33,975 nt of DNA from Anoxybacillus thermarum (GCF_000836725.1 NZ_JXTH01000029.1:1-33975), one strand, 5' to 3'. Positions 25,299 to 33,719 are shown, numbered from the stretch's first letter. The notes: generated by a model from the sequence alone, not told the origin. Numbers and translations: made by a program.

Positions 25299-26680
25299 TT
25301 CGACACACCTTTTCTTTTCATTTCTCCCCATCCTTTTCTTTTTAACAGCGCATCAACGATTCCCTCACAGCGCCATAACACCGTCAACGGACGATACCAT
25401 AACGTTTCAGTCAATGAGTAAAAAAAGAGGCGTACAACATCTGAGACGCTCGAAAATTTCCGCACCGTCCATTCTTCTAACAATACGGCAGCCATTGAAA
25501 AAATCGAACCGTACAAAACGGAAACGAGGAATAGTAAAATCGCAAATTCAATATATATGTCACCTAAGATAAGCGAAACGATAATGAGGATGTAGCCAAG
25601 CAACTCAACGACAGGACCTAAAAATTCAATGAGTAAAAAATATGGCATCGACACGAGTCCAATGGAGCCGTAACGCGGGTTAAACCACATGCGTCGGTGA
25701 AGCCAAAGGCTTTCAAACAATCCGCGATGCCAGCGCCGCCGCTGTTTGCGCAAATCGGTCATCGATTCTGGCGCTTCCGTCCAACAAACCGGATCGGGCA
25801 CGTACACAATTTTTTTATTTGTTTTCGATTCTTTAATGAGACGATGAAGTCGGACGACAAGCTCCATATCTTCACCGACTGTATGCGCATATCCGCCGGC
25901 GCGAATGACCCACTGTTTCGAAAACACGCCGAACGCCCCTGAAACGATGAGCAGCAAATTGTGGCGGCTTAGTCCGATACGTCCCATTAAAAAGGCGCGC
26001 AAATATTCAATGACTTGCATAATGACGAGCGGTTGACGGGAAAGTCCAATGCGCACCACTTCCCCTTTTTCAATGTCGCAGCCGTTAGCGATGCGCACGC
26101 TTCCGCCAGATGCGATCACGTCTTCGTCTGAGTCCACAATCGGCTTCATGACTTTTAAAAAGGCGCGACGTTCAATGACCGAGTCGCCATCAATGGAACA
26201 AACGTATGGATACGTTGAAAAATTAATGCCTGCGTTTAACGCATCTGCTTTTCCGCCGTTTTCTTTATCGATGACAAATAAATGGGAAAACTTGCGTGAG
26301 CGATATACGGCGCGTACTCGTTTCGTTTTGAGTTGTTCGCGAATGACGCGCTTGATCGGAATAAGATCGAAATCTTTCTTTAGCCGCTCAAGCGTATCGT
26401 CGGTTGAGCCGTCGTTAATGACGACAATTTCGTACTCTGGATATTCGATGCTAAGTAGTGAACGAACAGTCGCGAAAATGCCGGCTTCCTCATTGTAAGC
26501 AGGCACTAAAATCGAAACCGGTTTCGTATAACTTACATCGAGCATTTCTTCATACGGCTCCCATTCGTCTAATTCGTACATGCGACGCAATTGAATAAAC
26601 GAAACAACGAGTAAAAACGTATAAAATAAAATGACCGCAATCATAAAGAAAAAGACGAACATCGCTGCCAATTTAATCAT
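25295..26680 (-). CDS. Processive family 2 glycosyltransferase (PgaC/BcsA-like)
   Basis: The 461-residue membrane enzyme begins with a membrane segment (5-30) and has a GT-A domain with VPAYNEE, VINDGSTDD (Asp near 90), SIDGDS (Asp164/Asp166), GEDMEL (270-271) and QRRRW (313-317). These are the D,D,D,QxxRW set of processive beta-glycan synthases. About four membrane segments follow. It most resembles poly-N-acetylglucosamine or cellulose/hyaluronan synthases; the sugar cannot be told. There is no PilZ domain. The start overlaps the upstream HEAT gene by 8 bp. Confidence 0.9.
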   Translation of the reverse strand: MIKLAAMFVFFFMIAVILFYTFLLVVSFIQLRRMYELDEWEPYEEMLDVSYTKPVSILVPAYNEEAGIFATVRSLLSIEYPEYEIVVINDGSTDDTLERLKKDFDLIPIKRVIREQLKTKRVRAVYRSRKFSHLFVIDKENGGKADALNAGINFSTYPYVCSIDGDSVIERRAFLKVMKPIVDSDEDVIASGGSVRIANGCDIEKGEVVRIGLSRQPLVIMQVIEYLRAFLMGRIGLSRHNLLLIVSGAFGVFSKQWVIRAGGYAHTVGEDMELVVRLHRLIKESKTNKKIVYVPDPVCWTEAPESMTDLRKQRRRWHRGLFESLWLHRRMWFNPRYGSIGLVSMPYFLLIEFLGPVVELLGYILIIVSLILGDIYIEFAILLFLVSVLYGSIFSMAAVLLEEWTVRKFSSVSDVVRLFFYSLTETLWYRPLTVLWRCEGIVDALLKRKGWGEMKRKGVSK

Positions 26681-27713
26681 TTTCTCGCCCTCTTTCTAAC
26701 CATTCAAGCGCCATATCGCGCGCATAACGGTCATCTGATGTTCGGGCAATTTGTTCAAGAATCGCCAAGCCGTTTGGCATGCGCAACAACGCCTCTGCCG
26801 CTTGCGAGCGCACGGAGAAAACACGGTCTTTGACGAGCGCTTTCATCGTCTCAACAAGCTCATATGGGCGGATGCGCGCGCATAGCCGAAGCGCCATAAG
26901 CCGCTCTTGCCAAACGGGTGAATGTAAATGAATGCGAAGTTGCTCGGAATCAAGCGGGAAAGCGATTTCCGCTAACGCTTTTAATGCGCGAATGCGATAT
27001 TCGCTTTGTTCATGTCGAAGCAATGTACGCAAAAATGAAACGTGCGGAAGCTTTTGCATAATACCGATCATATCAATGATCGCATATCGTATTTTTTCGT
27101 TCCAATCAAAAAAATGGTCAACCATTTTCACAAATGTATGATCGTCCATGCGCGATAAAATGAGGCGATAATCAAATTGCGTAAACGATTCATCTGTTTG
27201 TTTCATATATTCATATACGTGTGGATGTTGAAAAAGCGCAAACATGTTTAACAGTTGGCGCTTTTCCATCGTCGTTAACTGTTTTTGTTCATACATTGCT
27301 TCCAACTCATGAATGAGCGAGCGAAGATGAAAATCTTCAATAAAAAAGAGGGCGTTCATTCTTCTTCCAAGCCGACGGTGAACAAGTTGCGCCCGCAAAT
27401 AATCAACAAAATACATCTCTGCTAACGTTGTCGCCCTCTCCTTTACACCCCCATTGGCAAGTACGCGCATAAAATGATCGAGCAGCTCCATCATCGCCAC
27501 ATGTTGTGCAGACGATAACGGAGCGGGAACTTGTTCGTCACCGTAAGCTAAATAGCGAAATAACACCGGTTCATACAGCTGTTTATACGTTTCCACTTCT
27601 CGCTTCCATTTGCCGTCTTTTCTTTTTCGGACAACTAAATAAAGAAAAATCGCAAATAAAACGGTGAATAAAATGATCACGATGACCGTAAACAAAACAA
27701 GTTGATTAGACAC
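26673..27713 (-). CDS. Membrane-anchored HEAT-repeat protein
   Basis: The 346-residue protein has one N-terminal membrane segment (about 5-28, LFTVIVIILFTVLFAIFLYLVV) and basic residues after it (RKRKDGKWKR). The rest is cytoplasmic helical repeat, with HEAT-like units clear in the second half (FLRTLLRHEQSEYRIRALKA, WQERLMALRLCARI, DRVFSVRSQAAEALLRM). The start is GTG at 27713, two bases after the cyclase stop. Such proteins are scaffolds; between cyclase and glycosyltransferase it may tie signal to synthase. No defined family is recognised. Confidence 0.8.
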   Translation of the reverse strand: MSNQLVLFTVIVIILFTVLFAIFLYLVVRKRKDGKWKREVETYKQLYEPVLFRYLAYGDEQVPAPLSSAQHVAMMELLDHFMRVLANGGVKERATTLAEMYFVDYLRAQLVHRRLGRRMNALFFIEDFHLRSLIHELEAMYEQKQLTTMEKRQLLNMFALFQHPHVYEYMKQTDESFTQFDYRLILSRMDDHTFVKMVDHFFDWNEKIRYAIIDMIGIMQKLPHVSFLRTLLRHEQSEYRIRALKALAEIAFPLDSEQLRIHLHSPVWQERLMALRLCARIRPYELVETMKALVKDRVFSVRSQAAEALLRMPNGLAILEQIARTSDDRYARDMALEWLERGREND

Positions 27714-27715
27714 GA

Positions 27716-29326
27716 CTAATTCATCCTTTTTAACATATGGCGTATTCTTGCTTCAAGCTCAAGCAGCTTAAACGGTTTTGTCATATAGTCATCTGCACCA
27801 AGCTCAAGCGCGCGGGCAATATCGTTTTCGCTTTTTCTTGCTGTTAACATAATGACTTTATACCGCGCGGAGTCTTTGCGGTTTCGCAGTTGTTGTAACA
27901 CTTCAAGTCCGTCCATTTTCGGCATCACCCCATCTAAAATGACGAGGCACGGTTCTTTTCCATCATGCCAATCGGACGACATAAACTGTTCACCATCTTT
28001 AAACGCACGCAAATCGAGCGTCACTTTTTCTTTCGTAAACATTTTTTGTACGACGTCTGTCACAATGGCGCGCACAATGGCATCATCATCTACAATCGCA
28101 ACTTTCACCGTGCGTCGATGTGATGCTTTTTGTTGTTTAGCAAGCACAACGCAGTTTCTTCCTGTATTTTTCGCTTCATATAGCGCAGAGTCGGCAAGTT
28201 CGATCCAATGGCCGATCGGCTTTGTTGGATCGTTAACTTCCACAATTCCCGTCGAAAAAGTACACGAAAACGTTGCATCCCCGCTTTGAAACGTCATCCG
28301 TTCAAACTGTTCGCGCAGACGATCAAATACAAGAAACGCCTCTGCCGCTTCTGTTGCCGGCAATAATACAACAAATTCTTCTCCGCCAAAACGAATGACA
28401 ATATCACGCGCGCGGACGTTCGTTTTTAAAAATTGCGCAAATTGTTTTAAGACGACGTCGCCAATTAAATGTCCGTATTGGTCGTTGACTCGTTTAAAAT
28501 AGTCAATGTCAAGCACCGCTAAACAAAACGGTTCGTGCGTGCGATGCCAATCGCTTTTTAATTGTTCATATGCTTGCTTTATATATTTTCGGTTGTAGAC
28601 GTGCGTCAGTTCATCTAAGAGAAGCAGTTCATCAATTAATTGCTTTCTTTGAAGCTGCCGACGAATGCGCACGATAAATTCGTCGATCTCAAACGGTTTT
28701 GGAATAAAATCGTCCGCGCCCATTTCATAACTTTTCATGCGCGTTTCTTTTCGATCGTCAATGCTCACCATAATCATCGGGACGAATTGTTGTTTTAATT
28801 TTTGTTTTAAAAACGTTAATACTTCAAACCCTGTTTTCGTTTCCATATGAATATCGATGACGACACAATCTGGACGGACGTCGTAAAACGAAGCGACCGC
28901 TTTGACCGGATCGGCAATCGCGACAACGTACCATCCGCTTTGCTCGAGCTGTTCTTTCACATACATTAAAAACGACGGGTCGTCATCAATGAGCAAAACA
29001 GTCGGTTCGTCTCCTTTTTTCGTTCCTCTTTCCCCTTCTGTAACGTCCCCAATTTGTTGTTCATAACAAAGTTGAAAAAGCGGGGTTAGCCGCTCTTTCA
29101 CATCTTCCACTTTCCATTTTTTCTGTTCGTCTTCTCCCCATTGTTCCATCAGCTGGCGCGCATAATTCCCGATATTCGTCATTCCGATCATCGCGGCCGT
29201 ACCAGCGATGGAATGGAGCAGGCGATATACTTCTTGATGGGCAATTTCATCTACCGTTTCCCATTCTTCTAACCGTTTGCGAATGTTTTTTAAAAAATGT
29301 TGGCGATATTTTTCATAACGATCCAT
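27716..29326 (-). CDS. Diguanylate cyclase with HPt-REC-GGDEF-REC architecture
   Basis: The 536-residue cytoplasmic protein has an N-terminal HPt-like domain (LLHSIAGTAAMIG, His38). REC1 follows (107-225; acidic DDD 114-116, acceptor D158, Lys210), then a GGDEF domain with an intact GGEEF (314-318) and the inhibitory-site RARD (305-308) at the canonical distance. REC2 has DDD 413-415 and acceptor D465. It should make c-di-GMP under phosphorelay control with product inhibition. The HPt could take phosphate from the hybrid kinase at the operon's end. It starts 12 bp after cheV with AGGGG upstream. Confidence 0.92.
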   Translation of the reverse strand: MDRYEKYRQHFLKNIRKRLEEWETVDEIAHQEVYRLLHSIAGTAAMIGMTNIGNYARQLMEQWGEDEQKKWKVEDVKERLTPLFQLCYEQQIGDVTEGERGTKKGDEPTVLLIDDDPSFLMYVKEQLEQSGWYVVAIADPVKAVASFYDVRPDCVVIDIHMETKTGFEVLTFLKQKLKQQFVPMIMVSIDDRKETRMKSYEMGADDFIPKPFEIDEFIVRIRRQLQRKQLIDELLLLDELTHVYNRKYIKQAYEQLKSDWHRTHEPFCLAVLDIDYFKRVNDQYGHLIGDVVLKQFAQFLKTNVRARDIVIRFGGEEFVVLLPATEAAEAFLVFDRLREQFERMTFQSGDATFSCTFSTGIVEVNDPTKPIGHWIELADSALYEAKNTGRNCVVLAKQQKASHRRTVKVAIVDDDAIVRAIVTDVVQKMFTKEKVTLDLRAFKDGEQFMSSDWHDGKEPCLVILDGVMPKMDGLEVLQQLRNRKDSARYKVIMLTARKSENDIARALELGADDYMTKPFKLLELEARIRHMLKRMN

Positions 29327-29338
29327 AGCAATCCCCTA

Positions 29339-30244
29339 CTACAAAATATGTTGGTCGATCATTTGCACAAGTTCGGCAATTTCTGGTTTGCTTACTTGCG
29401 CTGTTGCTCCGACGCGCTCTCCTTTATGGCGAAGGTCATCTGTAATGAGTGAAGAGAAAATGATAACCGGCAAATGTTTTAATGTTTCATCTTCACGAAT
29501 GCGCTTCGTTAAATGATGGCCGTCCATTTGCGGCATTTCAATGTCGGTAATGACTAATTGCACTTCGCTTTCAACCGGTTTTCCTTTTTGGACGATCGAT
29601 TGTAAATAATTTAACGCATCTTCGCCGTTTTCAAAAAACTCGACATATACATATCCTGCTTCCGCAAGTGTGTCGTGAAGAAGCTTGCGTAACAACGGTG
29701 AGTCTTCCGCAACGATCAGCTTTTTATTCGACCGTTCACGTTTGCCAAGCTTTTTCACTCGCTCGACGTGAATGCCCGATTGCGGATTAATATCGACGAC
29801 AATTTTTTCAAAGTCAAGCAATAAAATCATATTTCCGTTTAATTTCACAACGCCGATAATTTGGCTTTCCAATCCTTGATACATTTGCGACGGCTTTTCG
29901 ATTTGCTTCCATGATATGCGATGAATTTGTGTAACGTTATGGACGTGAAACACAACTTTTTGCTGATTAAACTCCGCAACAATATATTTATCTTGCGCTG
30001 GGTTGTTTGACGGGGTGAATCCGAGCGCTTTTGCCAAATCAATAAGCGGAAGCACTTCGCCGCGCAATTCGATAATGCCTTCGATATACGGATGAGCATG
30101 CGGCACTTTTGTCGGTGCGATCGGATGAATAATTTCTTTTACTTTAATGACGTTAATCGCAAATCGGTTGTCACCAATTAAAAATTCGACAATTTCTAGT
30201 TCATTCGTCCCACTTTCTAATAAAATTCCATTTTTATTTTCCAT
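29339..30244 (-). CDS. cheV: Chemotaxis coupling protein CheV (CheW-REC)
   Basis: The 301-residue protein has a CheW domain (about 10-155, LLESGTNELEIVEF, GIIELRGEVLPLIDL) and a C-terminal receiver (175-300; E180-D181, acceptor D234 in VITDIEMPQMDG, FSSLITDD, SKPEI). It matches B. subtilis CheV in order and length. CheV couples receptors to CheA and takes part in adaptation. Here it is the first gene of an operon that goes on with a diguanylate cyclase and exopolysaccharide genes. It ends with two stop codons in tandem (TAGTAG). Confidence 0.9.
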   Translation of the reverse strand: MENKNGILLESGTNELEIVEFLIGDNRFAINVIKVKEIIHPIAPTKVPHAHPYIEGIIELRGEVLPLIDLAKALGFTPSNNPAQDKYIVAEFNQQKVVFHVHNVTQIHRISWKQIEKPSQMYQGLESQIIGVVKLNGNMILLLDFEKIVVDINPQSGIHVERVKKLGKRERSNKKLIVAEDSPLLRKLLHDTLAEAGYVYVEFFENGEDALNYLQSIVQKGKPVESEVQLVITDIEMPQMDGHHLTKRIREDETLKHLPVIIFSSLITDDLRHKGERVGATAQVSKPEIAELVQMIDQHIL

Positions 30245-30292
30245 AACATAGCCCCCATTACGACAACATTTACCTTCATTTTATCATACTTC

Positions 30293-30317
30293 TTATCGCA
30301 GACGAAAAATATTTTTA
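30293..30317 (-). promoter_or_regulatory. Possible sigma-D promoter of cheV
   Basis: On the minus strand TAAA (30317-30314) is 13 bp from TGCGATAA (30300-30293); sigma-D prefers TAAA and GCCGATAA about 15 bp apart. B. subtilis cheV is sigma-D dependent. A weak sigma-A alternative, TTCGTC-17-TAAAAT, overlaps it. The site touches the stop codon of the upstream DUF1906 gene. Confidence 0.4.
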
Positions 30318-30953
30318 ATATAAATAGTCGCTTATTTTCCGGTTTGCCACGTTCGTATCGATGGCGCAACGGTCGGCATCGCGCCCATATTGCCACATCC
30401 AAACGTTCGCGCGGCAATTCGGCACGTTCGGACGATACGTTGGCGCTTTGGCCGCTGGCGTCGCCCCCGGACGCGGGTATGAACTCCATATAATCGTTTG
30501 TTGGGCGATGCGTTCATCGTTTTTCACCGCTTCACAATAAGCCTCACCAAACGCCCCTTTCGTCGGATTCGCGTATATGCCCGGTCGATATCCGCTCGGA
30601 TAAAACGTATCGACCCATGCTTGAATCCACGCATCATCTACTTGAAATTCATCTTCAATGTTCGCAAAAATGACTTTATTTTTCGGAATGCCTAATCTGC
30701 GCGCGTGAAAAATCGCATTGCGCGCCGCCGTTCTTCCTTTTTCGTATGTTGTCGCCTCACGAAACGCATTGTAAATCGGCGCGATTTTTATGCCGCGCCC
30801 ACGAATAAACGCGATTTCTTCTTTCGTCAAACCGTCCGATACGTTCGGCACCGTCGTCACATATCTTCCCCAAAATTGCGGAAAACCGTATTCTTTTCTT
30901 ACACACGCAAGCAACGTCTCCGTCACTTTTGCCGCTGAATCGACACCCCACAT
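30315..30953 (-). CDS. DUF1906 glycoside-hydrolase-like protein
   Basis: The 212-residue protein starts MWGVDSAAKVTETLLACV and has FWGRYVT, LTKEEIAFIRGRGIKIAPIYN, GIPKNKVIFANIE, GYRPGIYANP and an ANVWMWQYG end. These are features of the DUF1906 (Rv2525c-like, GH25-related) TIM-barrel family, which is linked to the cell envelope and spores. It has no signal peptide. ATG 30953 is eight bases after AAGGAGG; an ATG pair nearer the ribosome site is out of frame. The substrate is unknown. It lies divergent to the TetR gene, with roughly 140 bp of AT-rich sequence between. Confidence 0.8.
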   Translation of the reverse strand: MWGVDSAAKVTETLLACVRKEYGFPQFWGRYVTTVPNVSDGLTKEEIAFIRGRGIKIAPIYNAFREATTYEKGRTAARNAIFHARRLGIPKNKVIFANIEDEFQVDDAWIQAWVDTFYPSGYRPGIYANPTKGAFGEAYCEAVKNDERIAQQTIIWSSYPRPGATPAAKAPTYRPNVPNCRANVWMWQYGRDADRCAIDTNVANRKISDYLY

Positions 30954-31060
30954 GCATCATTCCTCCTTTTCATGTTTCTTTCCATATATATGCGAATGAT
31001 ACATGTCTAAACAAAACTTTCATCTTTTAAAATATTACTTTATTCCTAGGTAAAAATCAC

Positions 31061-31066
31061 TATAAT
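31061..31066 (+). promoter_or_regulatory. -10 box of the TetR-family gene
   Basis: TATAAT lies 32 bp before the start. The -35 region (about TTTATT, 31039-31044) is poor. TACTTT (31036-31041) and AAAGTA (31068-31073) form a widely spaced inverted repeat around the -10 that could be an operator, but this is weak. Confidence 0.5.
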
Positions 31067-31097
31067 AAAAGTAGACGATGATGATGGGGGATTCATG

Positions 31098-31679
31098 ATG
31101 AAAAGAGAAAGACAAAAAAAGCAAACGAGAATATTGCTTCAACAAACCGCCCTTCGATTATTTCAAAAACAAGGGTATGAACAAACGACCGTTTTGCAAA
31201 TTACGAATGAAGCTGGCGTAGCGAAAGGAACGTTTTTCAACTATTTTCGCACGAAAGAAGAAGTGTTACAAAGCGTGTTTTCCACGCATGTAGAACGCAT
31301 ATGTAAAAGGGTGCAAGAAAGCGAGGAACGAACGTGGCATAAGCAAATCGAGCAGTTGTTTTATGAATTAACAACGATGCATGAAAAACTCGGAAAAGAA
31401 GTGACGAAATCCATGGTACATATTTATACGGGAAAACAATATGACACGCTTCCGTTCACTCCTTTTATTCATATGTTGACGAATATATTTGAAGAAGGGA
31501 AACGATGCGGAGACATTCGAACGAAACGATCTTCCGAAACGCTTTCGTTAATCGCTCTGCAACTATATTTTGGGGCATTAAAACTATGGATGTTTTCCCA
31601 CTTATCTGAACCGCTATCGGCTTTTACGATCGATACGGTCACGATGTTTATCGACTATATGAAAAAAGAAGGGGACTAA
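31098..31679 (+). CDS. TetR/AcrR-family transcriptional regulator
   Basis: The 193-residue protein has a TetR helix-turn-helix (about 5-50: RILLQQTALRLFQKQGYEQT, ITNEAGVAKGTFFNYFRTKEEVL) and a variable ligand-binding part that I do not recognise. ATG 31098 is seven bases after GGGGG and preferred over 31095. It is divergent to the DUF1906 gene, which may be its target, and convergent with the KinB-like kinase. The ligand is unknown. Confidence 0.9.
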   Translation: MKRERQKKQTRILLQQTALRLFQKQGYEQTTVLQITNEAGVAKGTFFNYFRTKEEVLQSVFSTHVERICKRVQESEERTWHKQIEQLFYELTTMHEKLGKEVTKSMVHIYTGKQYDTLPFTPFIHMLTNIFEEGKRCGDIRTKRSSETLSLIALQLYFGALKLWMFSHLSEPLSAFTIDTVTMFIDYMKKEGD

Positions 31680-31687
31680 TCCCCTTC
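31662..31687. terminator. Terminator at convergent TetR and kinase stops
   Basis: GAAGGGG (31668-31674) pairs with CCCCTTC (31681-31687) around a 6-nt loop containing both stop codons, which overlap. On the minus strand it is followed by six T, so it best ends the kinase transcript. Confidence 0.8.
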
Positions 31688-32932
31688 ATATAGCGGTAAT
31701 GTAATCGTAACCGTCGTTCCTTCATTCAGTCGGCTTTCGTACGCCATCGTTCCTCCCATTTGGCGAATGATTCGAGAGGCAATCATGCTGCCTAGCCCCG
31801 TTCCTTTCGATTTTGTCGTATAGTACGGCAAGCCGATATTTTTCAGCTCATCTTTGGTCATTCCTTTTCCTGTGTCACGAATCGTGATAATGACTTCCTT
31901 TTCTTTTTCATCGACCGTTTTATGAATCGTCACAACTCCGCCATGTTCAATCGCTTCAATCCCGTTTTTCATAACGTTTAATAACGCTTGTTTTAAATAA
32001 TGACTGTCGCCATACACGTCGCTTTTTCCTTCCGTATAAAGATGTAGCGACACGTTTGTCATCGTACCGAGCGGACTTAATAAATGGACGGATGTATATA
32101 AAATGTCATCAATGCTCACTCTTTGTAGTTGAAATGATGCTGGCTTAGCGAGCGTTAAATACTCGCTAATAATTTTATTCGTCCGATCTAATTCTTCTAA
32201 AATGATCGGGGCAAACTTTTTTACGTTTTCGTCGGTCGTATCTTTGCTTAAAAATTGGACGAAGCCCCGCACCGTCGTGAGTGGATTGCGAATTTCATGG
32301 GCGAATGAAGCCGCCATTTCGCTTACCGTCGCTAGTTTATCGAGGTAAATCATATCGTCAAACTGCTCGTTAAATTGGATAAGACGCTCGATGACGTAAA
32401 TAAGCGCTAAAAACATGGCGATAAAAAAAGAGAAGTAAACGATATAAAATCGCCAAGAAAGCGGTGGAACGGCGTACATAATCGTTGCGATATATAAAAT
32501 GAGATAAATGAAAACGATCATAAGCCCATATAACATTTTTCTTTTGACGTGAAAAAAGGACGAGCGAAACAATATGCCGACAACGTATGCAAATACAGAA
32601 ACGGTCGCTCCCGCATAAGCGAACGGACCGCCAATGATGAACCGTGCGATAACAACGGTGAACGTACATAACAGCCCAGCCGTTTTTCCGATATATAACG
32701 TCGTCACTAAAATGACGATCATGCGAAAGTCGAAGTTCGTTTTCACTAACGGCTGAATTGGATACATCATACATAACAAAGCCGTAAACGATGCAACGAC
32801 GCCGTACATCATTTTTTGTTTCCAAGTGAGCGCCATTTTTCGACGAAACGGAGAAAATAAGTTGGCATTGAAAATGAGTGAAAATAAAATCGTCATATTG
32901 ACAACGAGCGGTTTAATCACAACGCTAAACAT
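31676..32932 (-). CDS. Sporulation-type sensor histidine kinase, KinB-like
   Basis: The 418-residue kinase has about five to six membrane segments in the first 185 residues (LytS/5TM-5TMR_LYT style) with very short external loops. A HisKA domain follows with H212 in SFAHEIRNPLTTVRGFVQFL, then an HATPase with NVMKNGIEAI, RDTGKGM and GTGLGSMIA. Length, topology and the H-box region resemble B. subtilis KinB, which feeds phosphate to Spo0F. No cognate regulator is adjacent, as expected for a phosphorelay kinase. ATG 32932 follows GGAGGAACTAC. Confidence 0.8.
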   Translation of the reverse strand: MFSVVIKPLVVNMTILFSLIFNANLFSPFRRKMALTWKQKMMYGVVASFTALLCMMYPIQPLVKTNFDFRMIVILVTTLYIGKTAGLLCTFTVVIARFIIGGPFAYAGATVSVFAYVVGILFRSSFFHVKRKMLYGLMIVFIYLILYIATIMYAVPPLSWRFYIVYFSFFIAMFLALIYVIERLIQFNEQFDDMIYLDKLATVSEMAASFAHEIRNPLTTVRGFVQFLSKDTTDENVKKFAPIILEELDRTNKIISEYLTLAKPASFQLQRVSIDDILYTSVHLLSPLGTMTNVSLHLYTEGKSDVYGDSHYLKQALLNVMKNGIEAIEHGGVVTIHKTVDEKEKEVIITIRDTGKGMTKDELKNIGLPYYTTKSKGTGLGSMIASRIIRQMGGTMAYESRLNEGTTVTITLPLYEGD

Positions 32933-32963
32933 GTAGTTCCTCCATTACAGTTATTCCATCTGT

Positions 32964-32972
32964 ATTGTAGCA
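32964..32972 (-). promoter_or_regulatory. Extended -10 promoter of the KinB-like kinase
   Basis: On the minus strand TGCTACAAT (32972-32964) is an extended -10 about 30 bp before the start. No good -35 was seen. Confidence 0.5.
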
Positions 32973-33111
32973 TAAGAAAGAAAAGGGAAGGATTCGTTAT
33001 TATTTTCAGAAAAAACAAAAACATTGACATCTTTATGAACATGATAGACGTGGACAAGCGAAGCGCGTTACAATGTTTGTGAAGAAAAACACGAAAAGAG
33101 AAGGTGTCAAA

Positions 33112-33261
33112 ATGAAAGGGTTAGCCATTCTTTTTGAAGAAAATCATACGGTCACGATTTTAGAAGATGTAGAAAAAGAACAACTTGAAGAAGTAGCGGA
33201 CGAAGAAACAGAAGCGGTTCTTTGGCATGATGAAGAAATCGACTGGGACTACGGTTATTAA
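33112..33261 (+). CDS. Small acidic protein, function unknown
   Basis: The 49-residue protein MKGLAILFEENHTVTILEDV... is very acidic and ends in WDYGY. It has a hydrophobic start too short for a membrane segment. No family is recognised. The frame extends to 33073, but AAGGTG lies five bases before ATG 33112 and a TACAAT at 33069-33074 may be the -10 box, leaving 33112 as the start. It has its own terminator. TTGACA at 33024 has no matching -10. Confidence 0.65.
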   Translation: MKGLAILFEENHTVTILEDVEKEQLEEVADEETEAVLWHDEEIDWDYGY

Positions 33262-33266
33262 TATAT

Positions 33267-33298
33267 AAAGCTGGCATTCGTCAGCTTTTATTTTTTTT
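33267..33298 (+). terminator. Terminator of the small acidic protein gene
   Basis: AAAGCTG (33267-33273) pairs with CAGCTTT (33282-33288), extended by G-T and C-G pairs to an ATTC loop, followed by a long T run. Confidence 0.88.
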
Positions 33299-33320
33299 AT
33301 TTTTATTTTTCGAAATTTTA

Positions 33321-33349
33321 TTTACAATTTACAAAAAACTCTTTATAAT
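33321..33349 (+). promoter_or_regulatory. Sigma-A promoter of the IDEAL-domain gene
   Basis: TTTACA (33321-33326) and TATAAT (33344-33349) are 17 bp apart, one mismatch in all. Transcription should start near 33356. Confidence 0.8.
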
Positions 33350-33358
33350 GTAGAAAAG

Positions 33359-33376
33359 GAGAAGAATATTCTTCTC
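33359..33376. repeat. Perfect 18-bp palindrome in the IDEAL gene leader
   Basis: GAGAAGAATATTCTTCTC is its own reverse complement. It lies a few bases after the predicted transcription start and before the ribosome site, so it could be an operator or a 5' stem. Confidence 0.7.
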
Positions 33377-33394
33377 TCTAAGGGGGAATGAAAC

Positions 33395-33631
33395 ATGTTT
33401 GAAAAGTACAATGATATGGCACTCGTATCTCAACCGTATGATCTCACAGATTACAAACAAGTCGCACAATTTGTGATCGAACAGGCGTTGTTTCGCTACG
33501 AAAGAGATCGGCTCATGCGCGATATTGACAAGGCGCTTGAGCAACGGGATGAAGCGTTGTTTCTAACCCTCGCACAACAATACAACGAGCTTCTAGAACG
33601 CTATCGTCATTTGGAGGATGTGCGCGCATGA
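33395..33631 (+). CDS. IDEAL-domain protein
   Basis: The 78-residue protein has an IDEAL-type helical core (about 22-70, VIEQALFRYERDRLMRDIDK then ALEQRDEALFLTLAQQYNEL). In Bacillus this short domain is found in small or YpiB-like proteins of poorly known function. ATG 33395 follows AAGGGGG by about eight bases. It is the last host gene before the insertion sequence, and no terminator is seen between its stop and 33699 (the hairpin at 33720 could serve). Confidence 0.75.
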   Translation: MFEKYNDMALVSQPYDLTDYKQVAQFVIEQALFRYERDRLMRDIDKALEQRDEALFLTLAQQYNELLERYRHLEDVRA

Positions 33632-33719
33632 TCGACTGTGAAACGACAGAACAGCACGTAAGGTGAACGTTTGACGCAAGTGTGAGTAAAATATTTGTGG
33701 GTGACATTCAGGAATGATT

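Noticed and set aside
33024-33029. TTGACA as -35 of the small acidic gene
   Set aside because: No acceptable -10 lies 16-18 bp downstream.
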